DNA from: Triatoma infestans
Taxonomy: Eukaryota; Arthropoda; Insecta; Hemiptera; Reduviidae
Direction: 5' to 3'
NCBI GenBank assembly: GCA_011037195.1
Contig: JAAEAF010001557.1
Coordinates: forward strand, 1-64,000
Length of the DNA: 64,000 nucleotides
In this document: positions 55,196 through 64,000 of the stretch, in pieces
Numbering within the stretch: the first letter of the stretch is position 1
How the letters are laid out: every line of letters begins with the position of its first letter
Made by a program: the position numbers and the translations under genes
Notes under the pieces: model-generated
What the model saw: the letters and a program-made list of their open reading frames with translations, nothing else
What the model was told of the DNA's origin: nothing
The model's database searches: none

Positions 55196-56189
55196 TAAAA
55201 AATCTGGTGTGAAACATTCACACAACTTTCTCTTACTCCAGTTCTCAAAATTATAATTGACAAATGTTATAGTATGTGCACCAATTTTAATGAAATTTGT
55301 CGCAAACTGAAAAAAACTATTGAGTAAAAGCGCACTTCCGGTTTACTGATTTCCTTCAAACACGGAATTTTGGCCATTTATTTATTTATAATTAATTTCA
55401 TTTGGATGATAGAGTTGTATAATCAAGTATGATACCACTTTAGAGGAAGCTGTAACCCTACCCTTCTCCTAAAAGTGCCCTTAAATGAATTTTCCCAGAG
55501 AAATGTTTTCTATAAAAGTTGTAGATCTTTGAATGTTTAGTTTATATGTGCGTTTCAAGAAAATCGTCGGGGCCATTTTTGAGAAAGTTGCGAAAAAGTG
55601 AAAAAAATCATTTAGTAAAGTGTTAAAACAAAAGCACTTCCGGTTTTCCGATTTTTCTCAAACTCGGAATTTCAACAACATATTTAATTCTAATTAACAT
55701 TATTTAAATGACCGAATTGTGTAATAACCTGAAATAGCACTTTAGAGGGTAACCTAACCCCACCTTTCCATCCCCAGAAGGGTCCTTAAATCAATTTTCC
55801 CAGAGAAACGTTTCAAATAAAAGTTGTAGCTCCTTGTATATGTAGTTGATGTATAATGTTTAAAGAAAATCGTTTGAGCCATTTTTGAGAAAAACGCAAA
55901 AAACTAAAAAAAAAAAAAAAACTAGTAAAGTGGTACTTCCGGTTGTGGAATTTTGACAGATAACGCACAGTCAGATCGCATGGTGATACCTAAACGGAAT
56001 ATTAAGTTTCAGTTTTCTATGATTTTTTTTGTTTTTGAGCTATACTGTTCACATACACACTCACCATTTGCTAAAAACCAGTTTTTTGGACTCAGCGGAC
56101 CTCAAAACGGATATTTCCGGTGAAAACTCGATATCGAAAATTTGACACGATTAGAATAGTTCCTCTTACTTGGGAGTAAGAGAAAGTAA
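55196..56189 (-). repeat. HINE-A copy nested in the old HINE copy
   Basis: Complete minus-strand copy: hairpin end at 55196, both units, short (CA)n, left end ACTTTCTCTTACTCCC at 56189. Around it the host reads TTTAATTATAAA and AAATATTATTTAG, consistent with insertion between two T (minus strand) without duplication. Confidence 0.88.
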
Positions 56190-56634
56190 AAATATTATTT
56201 AGATGATAAAGTGTTGTGAAATAAACTAAAATATACGGGAGAAACATAACCCATTTTCCTTCCACGAAAAGTTACCTTAAAAGAAGAATTTTTTCGGTGA
56301 AGTGTTTTACAATAAAGTTATAGCTCACATTGTATGTTTACTTGGTTTTAAAATATTTACAAAAAAAAATCATTGTAGCCATTTTTGAAAAATTGCGAAA
56401 AACTGAAGCAAAAAAAAAACAAAACTATTTGTACTTCCGGTGATGATTTTATCCGAAACCTTCGTGTCCGGTGAGGTGGTGGTACCTTAAAAAAAAAAAA
56501 CAAAAAAAAAACACGCGTGCCCACAAGACAATTCGCAAAAAAACATATATTTCTGGAGAAAAACACAATTTCAATAATTTTCCAAGATCGCGATACTTCC
56601 TCCTCTCCAGGAGAGGCGTAAGAGAAAGTAAAAA

Positions 56635-57245
56635 TTATATAGTTTGGAAAGCTGTTACATAAACTTTTCTACATTACCAATATTGCAGAAGATCCAAATC
56701 CAATAAAAGGTGTGTCTTAATGTGACATGTAGGTGAAGATAAGGAGTATAAATCTATTATTGCGGATTTTCTCCGCAATATTTCTCTTACTTCTCTCTTT
56801 CTCCGTGGGAAAACTTTCTGGATTTGTAAATATCGATTGTTCTTGTATTTCGACCTGCTGACTAGATCTAAAAATCACCTAGTATAGATTATTTATAGTT
56901 ATACTGGGATAACTATATATTTATATATATACATGATATTATGAATTTATTCATTGCATGATACACACTATCCCCATTGTACCAAGCACAGACGCCTACT
57001 TGTATAAAAATAAAATATTAATAATATAGCTAAGCATATAAAAATATTTTAAAACTAGCACTTTTGTTTTGTTTTTTTTCGTGTTACATGTATTTTTTTC
57101 GTGGCATAAAAGTGAATCAATAAATTATGGAATAAGAAAGTAAAAAAACAATGAATGCCACATTATATACCTAATTAATTCTCAAATAAAATTATTAGGG
57201 GAATAATTAACAGATTATGGCTACATATCACGAATTAAAATAATT
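56635..57245. other. Unassigned A+T-rich stretch
   Basis: No coding signal. 57168-57237 repeats, with few changes, the ATACCTAATTAATTCTCAAA to CATATCACGAATT segment at 1788-1858. In both places it lies directly in front of a HINE copy, so the flanking DNA was duplicated with, or before, the element. Confidence 0.5.
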
Positions 57246-57628
57246 TTTTTAATTTCTCTTACTCCTAGCTCCTAGTATGAGGAAGTATTGTAATCGTGTC
57301 AAATTTTCGATATTGAGTTTTCACCGGAAGTATCCGCTTTGAGGTCCCCTGAGTCCAAAAAAGTGGTTTTCAGCAAATGGTCTGTCTGTGTGTGTGTCTG
57401 TTTGTATGTGAACATCATAGCTCAAACCGTAGAAAGTTCAAACTTGATATTCCGTTTAGTTATCACCATAGGATTTGACAGTGGGTGATCTGTCAAAATT
57501 TCCCAACCGGAAGTACCACTTTACTAGTTTTTTTTTTTTTTTACGTTTTTGCGATTTTCTCAAAAATGGCTCCAACTATCTTCTACAAACTTGTTATATC
57601 AACTACACATACTAACAACTACAACTTT

Positions 57629-58195
57629 ATTATTATTATTATTATTAAAACGGGTGCCCAAAAAGGCGCGGGACCTAAGCCTATGTGGCTCTTATCCCCC
57701 CGATACCCCCCGTAACCCCTTAATTAATCTCCCCCGGTAACTTGCCGGTTAATCTACAATATCTCAAGATATCCCCAAACTCCAACTCGCCCAGGCAATC
57801 CTGCGAGAGTGGTGTCCTCCCAAATATACGAAACCTAGTTCCGGCGAAACGGGGACACTGACATAAGTAGTGAAACACCGTTTCCCTAACTCCGTCATCA
57901 CAATTCTGACAAATGGGACTCCGTGTCCTCCCTATGTTAAACAAGTGACTGGACACCCAAGTGTGTCCAGTCACTATTCCTACCAAGGTCCTCAAACCCG
58001 TCCTACTAAGAGACAGGAGATACTCCGAGATTCCCTGCTTACCTGCCTTTATAAATCTTTTAGCTTGGAGGCACCCCTGCGTGTCCCCCCAGCGTTTCTC
58101 CAAAGCTCTCGTCTCCCAAAGTCTAATCTGTTTGTCGCGAAACGTCTTTGTAACGGCCAGGGCTGGTTCAGGACCATAAAATGGGTTCAAAACAA
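57629..58195 (-). mobile_element. 5'-truncated LINE tail
   Basis: Minus-strand insertion bounded by ATACTAACAACTACAACTTT at 57609-57628 and 58196-58215, a 20-bp target duplication. The 3' tail is (AAT)n, seen as TTA repeats at 57628-57646. The host HINE unit reads normally once it is removed. Confidence 0.9.
57720..58190 (-). pseudogene. LINE ORF2 C-terminus with zinc knuckle
   Basis: One open frame on the minus strand: FRDKQIRLWETRALEKRWGD, QAKRFIKAGKQGISEYLLSL, TGLRTLVGIVTGHTWVSSHL, the knuckle CQNCDDGVRETVFHYLCQC, and an end at GEIN and a stop at 57720. It matches the post-RNase H region of the LINE at 37277-38200 in layout. It is truncated at the 5' side by incomplete reverse transcription, and the frame is otherwise undamaged. 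Confidence 0.85.
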
Positions 58196-58847
58196 ATACT
58201 AACAACTACAACTTTTATTTGTAACATTTCTCCGGGAAAATTCAATTAAGGGCAATTCCGGGGGAGGGGTGGGGTTAGGTTTTCACCTTAACTGCTATTT
58301 CAGTTTATTAGACAATTCTGCCTTCTTAATAATGCTAATTAGAATTAAATATGTTGAAATTCCCAAGTTTGAAAAAAAAAATCGGATAACCGGAAGTGCG
58401 TTTATTTTGAACACTTTACTAAATAATTTTTTCACTTTTTCGCGATTTTCTCAAAAATGGCTCCGACGATTTTCTTGAAACTTCTTATATTAAACTAAAC
58501 ATGCAATGATCTACATATTTTATTTTAAACATTTCTCTAGGAAAATTTATTTAAGGGCATTTTTTAGAGGAGGGATGGGGTTACAGCTTCCTCTAAAGTG
58601 GTATCATAGTTGATTATAAAATTTTATCATCCAAACAATAATAATTAGAAATAAATGGATGGCCAAAATTCCGAGTTTTAAGAAAAATTAGTAAACCGGA
58701 AGTGTGCTTTTACTGAACAGTTTTTTTCAGTTTTCTACGAATTTCATAAAGTTTGGTACACAAACTATAAAATTTGTCAATTATAATTTTGAGAACTGGA
58801 GTAAGAGGAAGTTGTGTGAGTGTTTCACACCAGATTTTTTTCTATGT

Positions 58848-59235
58848 AAATTTATGTTTCCAAAGATTTTCATTAAACATCGTATACTATCAACACACAT
58901 AAATACCTATCACTTTTATTTGAAATATTTTCCTGGGATAATTAATTTTTTGGGGGGGTTCTGGGGGGGAATAGTATAGTTATGCTCCGCCAAAAACATT
59001 ACTTGGAAACAATATATTATTTTATCACCTATAAAATATTTAATATACATTATAATTAAAAAAATTGAAGAAAATCCGCTAAAAAACGGAATTGCGATTT
59101 CACAGAATAGGTGTTTTGAGGTGTTTTGTTTTTGTTTTTTTTTTTTAATTTTCTCGTAAACTCTTATTTTTTTAATACTTGGAATGTTTACTGCACTAAT
59201 AATTCCAAACATTTTTTTTTTTCCAAAAAAAGGAT
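58848..59235 (+). repeat. HINE-B segment
   Basis: Related to 45110-45748: CATTAAACATCGTATACTA, CACTTTTATTTGAAATATTT, a G-rich run (58950-58970), then CGTAAACTC and ACTTGGAATGTTTACTGCAC. The 3' end is not found. Confidence 0.55.
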
Positions 59236-60044
59236 TGATTTTAGATTATTTTTTATTTGGGCTGTGAAATTTGGTTGATGTGATGTGTTTTGTATGTTTG
59301 GTATATATTATAGGACGAACAGTTTTGCAAAGGGCTAGTGTGTATGTATGTTTTAGATAGAGATAAAAGTATTAGAAATAGAGAATAAGAACCACTTTTT
59401 AAATAAATAATTTATCTATATATTAAATTAGTAAATTTACAAGATAATTATTAATTTTTAATCTTGAATTAACTTATGAATGCAAGGAAAACAAATAACT
59501 AGCAACTAGATTGTTTGTAAACTCAAATGTTAACACTTAAACTGGCACTGAATTTAAGTGAGCGTTTCCTGATACAAGTGTTCTGGTTCAATGTCTAATA
59601 CAGACTGTCTTTATAGAATGCCTTCTCTTGTTGGTTCAAATCTTTTCAAATAATGCTGGTATGTCTGGAGGGAGTGTATTGTCTTACCCTAACTGTTTCT
59701 TGTCCCTTTGTCTCTTCAATAGCATTGACCTTAAATTATAGTACCTGTCTCTTTCCCCTTCACTAAAATACACCTAAAATATTGACAAAATTCTATTTTA
59801 CAAACTATAAAATATTATCAACTATTTTTCAAAACTATTATTTTTGCATTTCTTTCTTCCACTATAGTTGCTTCAATGTTATTAATGCGCTATTATGGGC
59901 TAAAATGTAATCACTTCTCTATCTGCCACCCGGTTTAGTAGATTGGTATCTATCTCCCCACCATGTTCTATATTCATGTTAGGACAAATGAGTCAAATTT
60001 GAAGATTAAATTTTTTTTTATCATTTTCTAAATAATTTTCTATT
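59236..60044. other. Unassigned A+T-rich stretch
   Basis: No gene or repeat family recognised. Confidence 0.45.
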
Positions 60045-60262
60045 TAGGAGTAAAAGAAAGTTGTGTGAGTGTTTCACACCAGATTTTTTTTTTTTTTTTT
60101 AAGTAATGTTTATCCAAAACCCAGAATCCAGAATAGATAAGCTCTTTCTCCAACTATCTAATTAAATAGCATTTCTCTCAGAAAATTCACTTAAGGGGAA
60201 ATGTGGGTTTCATATTTTCCTCTAAAGTGTTATATTTATTATAATACAATTCTATCAATCTA
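60045..60262 (+). repeat. HINE right end and unit-2 fragment
   Basis: 60045-60090 is a right end (GGAGTAAAAGAAAGTTGTGT, hairpin, CAGATTTT). 60150-60262 resembles the middle of unit 2 (CATTTCTCTCAGAAAATTCA to AATTCTATCAATCTAAATAA). Fragmentary. Confidence 0.6.
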
Positions 60263-60265
60263 AAT

Positions 60266-61574
60266 AAAAAAAAATCTGGTGTGAAACACTCACACAACTT
60301 TCTCTTACTCCATTTATCAAAATTATAATTGACAAATTTTATAGTTTGTGTACCAAATTAATTCAAATACACGAAAACTGAAAAAAACCGTTCAGTAAAA
60401 GCCCACGTCCGCTTAACTAATTTTCTTGAAACTTGAAATTTTGGCCATCTATTTATTTCTAATTAATTTTGTTTGGATGATAGAATTGTATAATCAACTA
60501 TGATCGCACTTAAGAGAATAACATAACCCCACCCCTCCCCTAAAAGTGCCATTAAATGAATTTTCCTAGAGAAATGTTTTAAATAAAAGTTGTAGCTCAT
60601 TGTATGAGTAGTTAATAAAGCAAGTTTAAAGGAAATCGTCGCAGCCACTTTTGAGGAAATCGCGAAAAAGTGAAAAAAATCATTTAGTAAAATGGTAAAG
60701 TAAACGCACTTCCGGTTATCCGATTTTTATAAAACTTGGAATTTCAACAACATATTTAATTCTAATTAACATTATTTAGATGTTAGAATTGTTTAATAAA
60801 CTGAAATAGCACTTAAGATGAAAACCTACAAGTAAACTTTTGAGAAAATTGCAAAAAAGTAAAAATACCTACAAGTAAAGTGACAGATGACCAACTGTCA
60901 GATGCCACGATGATACCTAGACGGATTATCAAGTTTCAACTTTCTACGGTGTTTCGTTTTTGAGCTATGCTGTTCACATACATACACAGACACACGGACA
61001 CACAGGCACAAACACACACACACAGACCATTTGCTAAAGACCACTTTCTTAGACTCAGGGGACCTCATTTTTGTACTCAGGGGGCCTCACAACGGATGTT
61101 TCCAGTGAAAACCCAATATCGAACCCCACCCTCCCCCATAAGTGGCCTTAAATGAATTTTCCCAGAGAAATGTTTCAAATAAAAGTTGTAGCTCTTTGTA
61201 TGTGTAGTTGATATAGCAAGTTTGAAGAAAATCGTTGGAGGCATTTTTGAGAAAATTGCAAAAACGTAAAAACACCACCAAGTAAAGTGGTACTTCCGGT
61301 TGAGGAATTTTGACAGGTGACCCACTGTCAGATGCCATGATGATACCTAGACGGAATATCAAGTTTCAACTTTCTACGGGTTTTCGTTTTTGAGCTATGC
61401 TGTTCACAGACATACACAGACGCACAGACATACATACCCACACACAGACCATTTGTAAAAACCATTTTTTTTGGACTCAAGGGTCTTCAAAACGGATATT
61501 TCCGGTGAAAGCGCGATATCGAAAATTTGACACGATTACAATACTTCCTCTTACTAGGAGTAAGAGAAAGTAAT
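60266..61574 (-). repeat. HINE-A, two partial copies fused
   Basis: Minus strand. From the right end at 60266 it runs through unit 2, a shortened unit 1 and the conserved segment to CCAGTGAAAACCCAATATCG at about 61123. It then returns to unit 1 (CCCCACCCTCCCCCATAAGT) and repeats the segment, (CA)n and core up to the left end at 61574. The conserved segment plus microsatellite is therefore present twice. Confidence 0.85.
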
Positions 61575-61739
61575 TAAGTAACTAGATTTAAATATGTTGG
61601 ACAAAATTCCGAGTTTTTGATATCACAATAAGTAATTCTCCCACACGCGTACTAGAGTTTCCTATTTTTGTTTTCTAATTACCAATGAATTTCTCCGTTA
61701 TTTTTCATTCTTGAAATATATCGTAAAAAAAAAAAAAAA

Positions 61740-62414
61740 AATAATCTGGTGTGAAACACTCACACAACTTTCTCTTACTCCAGTCTCAAAATTAATATTG
61801 GCAAACAATTTTCGTTTTTGAGTATGCTGTTCACACACACACACACACACACACACATCAGAGACATTTCCATGGTAGCCTGCTTCACGGAAAGCCATCT
61901 ATTAATTTCTAATAATTTTTTTTGGATGATAGAATTGTATAATAAACTATGATAGCACTTTAGAGAAAAACATAACCTCACCCCCTCCCCCAAAACTTCC
62001 CTTAAATGAATTTTTCCAGAGAAATGTTTCAGATAAAAGTTGTAGCTCTTTGTATGTGTAGTTGATATACCAAGTTTGAAGAAAATCGTCCGAGCTATTT
62101 TTGAGAAAAATGCAAAAAAGTAAAAAAAAACAACTAGTAAAGTGGTACTTCCGGTTGAGGAATTTTGACAGATGAGCCACCGTCAGATGCCATGGTGATA
62201 CCTAGACGGAATATCAAGTTTCAACTTTCTACGGTTTTTCGTTTTTGAGTATGCTGTTCATACACACACACACACACACACACAGACCATTTGCTAAAAA
62301 CCACTTTTTTGGACTCAGGGGGACCTCAAAAAGGATATTCCCGGTGAAATCTGGATATCGAAAATTTGACACGATTACAATACTTCCTCTTACTAGGAGT
62401 AAGAGAAAGTAAAA
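61740..62414 (-). repeat. HINE-A mosaic with a foldback-element piece
   Basis: Minus strand: right end, then an abrupt jump to TTTTCGTTTTTGAGTATGCT and (CA)n (61832-61856), then CATCAGAGACATTTCC and ATGGTAGCCTGCTTCA (61857-61887), which match the foldback left arm. Unit 2/1 text then continues to the left end at 62414. A second (CA)n lies at 62262-62283. Confidence 0.8.
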
Positions 62415-63393
62415 AAACTTTTAAGGCCAGCGCACTCATTCAGAGAGGTCAATAACTAAATAGTACTAGCAGTGGTGGTAAAAAAAGGGTATAATTATCA
62501 ATTAATGAGATGTTGGCAGCTGTAATATAAACTAAAAAAGATACATTAAACTTCTTCCTTCCTTCTCTACAACCCCATCATCTTCATCACACTTCCCCCA
62601 CCACTGTGTCTCACTTCATACGTCATAAGTTTGGCTCTACTTCTCTGTATACCATTCACTCGTCGTCATCGTCTCTGTATTTATTGGCTTCCTCCTTTTC
62701 TTGGCTTTGTATATATATTATTACTACCTATGATCTGTATTTTCTCTCTCTCTCTTCAGATTGGCTAGTGGCCAACATTTCTGTCTTCCTTCTGGCTGAT
62801 ATCTGTTCTCATTTCGTTAGCAATGTTAATGTAATTTGCACCTGTCCCTTTCATTTATTTATGTTCATAAAAAATGATATTATTTACAGATGTAGATATG
62901 TAGAGAAAATTGACCACAAAACCAATAGCTAGAAAACCAATAAATATATGATATGCGTATGTTAGAAGGCTATTTCCATAAGAGTCTCTTCAGACTTGAC
63001 TACATTTTGTTTTGTGAAGCAAGATTAATAATGGTCGCTGCCTCTTCTTGAAATGGTAAAAAATAAAATGAAAACTAACTTAAACATTCAGTTAAACAAA
63101 TGTACATAAAATATTTAGCTGGCACTGGGTAGCTCATAAATGATGCAGTAGGTAAATTTCCTTAAAAATAGGACTAGAAACTTTATTATCATAAAGGTCC
63201 ACTACTTTCTGCTTTTTTTTATTTATTTTTATGTCTATAATAAGCATTTCGTAAACTAAATTTAAATATATTTCTTTTCGGGTCGTAAATAAAATCAAAC
63301 AAAATTTTTGGACGCTATTTAACAGAACATTACTAAAAACCTGAATAATTAATTCAAAATGGTACTTATTGGTTGACCGTTTTTTTTTTTTTT
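62415..63393. other. Unassigned stretch
   Basis: A 108-codon open frame at 62606-62932 is hydrophobic and low in complexity and shows no recognisable domain. I do not call it a gene. Confidence 0.45.
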
Positions 63394-64000
63394 TTACTTT
63401 CTCTTATTCCTAACAAGAGGAAGTATTGTAATCGTGTTTCGATATCGAATTTTCACCGGAAATATCCGTTTTGAGGTCCACTGAGTACAAAAAAGTAGTT
63501 TTCAGAAAATGTGTGTGAATGTGTCTGTATATTGAACAACATAGTTCAAAACCGAAAACCCATAGAAAGTTCAAACTTGATATTCCGTTTAGGTATCACC
63601 ATGGGATCTGACAGTAGGTCAACTGTCAACATTCCTAAACCGGAAGTACCACTTTACTAGTTTTTTTTTTTTTACTTTTTTGCGATTTTCTCAAAAATGG
63701 CTCCGACAACTTTCTTTAAACTTGATATATCAAGTACACATACAAGGAACTAGAACTTTTATTTGAAACATTTCTCCGGGAAAAATCATTTAAGGGTACT
63801 TTTGGGGGAGAGGTGGAGTCTGCGCTTCCTCTTAAGTGCTATTTCAGTTTATTAAACAATTCTATCATCTAAATAATGTTAATTAGAATTAAATGTGTTG
63901 TTGAAATTCCCGAGTTTGAAAAAAAAAAATCGGATGACCGGAAGTGCGTTTTTCCCTGAAATGTACTTTTCAGTTTTCTGGTATTTTCTCGAAAACGGTT
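63394..64000 (+). repeat. HINE-A copy (cut by window edge)
   Basis: T-rich flank, ACTTTCTCTTATTCC left end, core, short microsatellite, conserved segment, unit 1 and the first part of unit 2. Unit 2 here is the ATGTACTTTTCAGTTTTCTG variant also seen at 39850 and 47500. It continues beyond 64000. Confidence 0.9.

Larger units (their letters stand above)
51583..56634 (-). repeat. Old HINE copy hosting four insertions
   Basis: The right end (TCTGGTGTGAAACACTCACA) is at 51583. The left end, with the altered palindrome CCTCTCCTGGAGAGG, is at 56587-56634. Joining the segments 51583-51661, 52588-52845, 54812-54966 and 56190-56634 gives one diverged element in normal order. It contains a mariner, a PLE, a 215-bp PLE-end-like element and a younger HINE copy. 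It is more diverged than that HINE copy. Confidence 0.75.
57246..58837 (+). repeat. HINE-A copy interrupted by a LINE tail
   Basis: The left end has a duplicated CTCCTAG in the palindrome loop. Then come the core, a short microsatellite (57385-57413), unit 1 split at 57629-58195, unit 2, the right end GGAGTAAGAGGAAGT and CAGATTTTTT at 58837. Confidence 0.9.

Noticed and set aside
62606..62932. 108-codon open frame, hydrophobic
   Set aside because: No domain, low-complexity composition, no start context or neighbouring gene structure. Frames of this length are expected by chance in 64 kb.
1..64000. Host exons or spliced genes
   Set aside because: No protein similarity other than to transposable elements was seen on either strand. 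Small exons of unknown genes cannot be excluded by reading alone.

Overview
This looks like a gene-poor stretch of an A+T-rich animal nuclear genome. An arthropod, probably an insect, is the best guess, based on jockey-clade LINE, Mos1-type mariner, Penelope-like (PLE), Helitron and tRNA-SINE remnants together with a DINE-1-like repeat. The species cannot be fixed. I recognise no host protein gene, rRNA or functional tRNA. Almost everything that can be explained is transposable element (TE), most of it nested.

The dominant component is one dispersed family, called HINE-A/B here, with more than 20 copies or pieces on both strands. A standard copy is about 1.0 kb. It starts at a T-rich site with ACTTTCTCTTACTCC, which leads into a short palindrome. 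Next come a core ending in a (TG)n microsatellite, a conserved segment after it, 2.3 internal units of about 295 bp, the inverted copy GGAGTAAGAGAAAGT, a 3' hairpin and CAGATTTT. I see no target duplication, and one nested case fits T-T insertion. This is the layout of Helentron-associated (DINE-1/INE-1-like) rolling-circle elements.

Layout. 0-8 kb: HINE copies, a solo LTR, a broken mariner, a LINE tail and a Helitron (6359-7970) that carries a nested LINE. 8-17 kb: A+T-rich DNA, HINE copies and a PLE with a solo LTR inside it. 17-24 kb: a tRNA-SINE, a 5'-truncated jockey LINE, and a mariner with an intact 354-aa transposase ORF sitting in an old LINE RNase H domain. 24-29 kb: mostly unassigned, with one LTR and a foldback element. 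29-42 kb: SINE, HINE and LINE tails, a 66-bp tandem array, a solo LTR, and a second Helitron whose ends are proven by the HINE copy it interrupts. 42-49 kb: an inverted pair of Tc1-like remnants, HINE-B, an LTR/gag-like piece and a head-to-head HINE cluster. 50-57 kb: a 5-kb composite in which one HINE copy was hit by a mariner, a PLE (itself hit by a foldback element), a 215-bp PLE-end-like element and another HINE. 57-64 kb: more HINE copies, one with a LINE insertion.

The most unusual items are two foldback elements and a third relative. All carry 11-12 bp target duplications and the PLE-style terminal motif, and the two foldback copies have their centres in opposite orientation. The HINE family is also notable for base-paired changes in its terminal hairpins. 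The many perfect target duplications allow a relative insertion history to be read directly.
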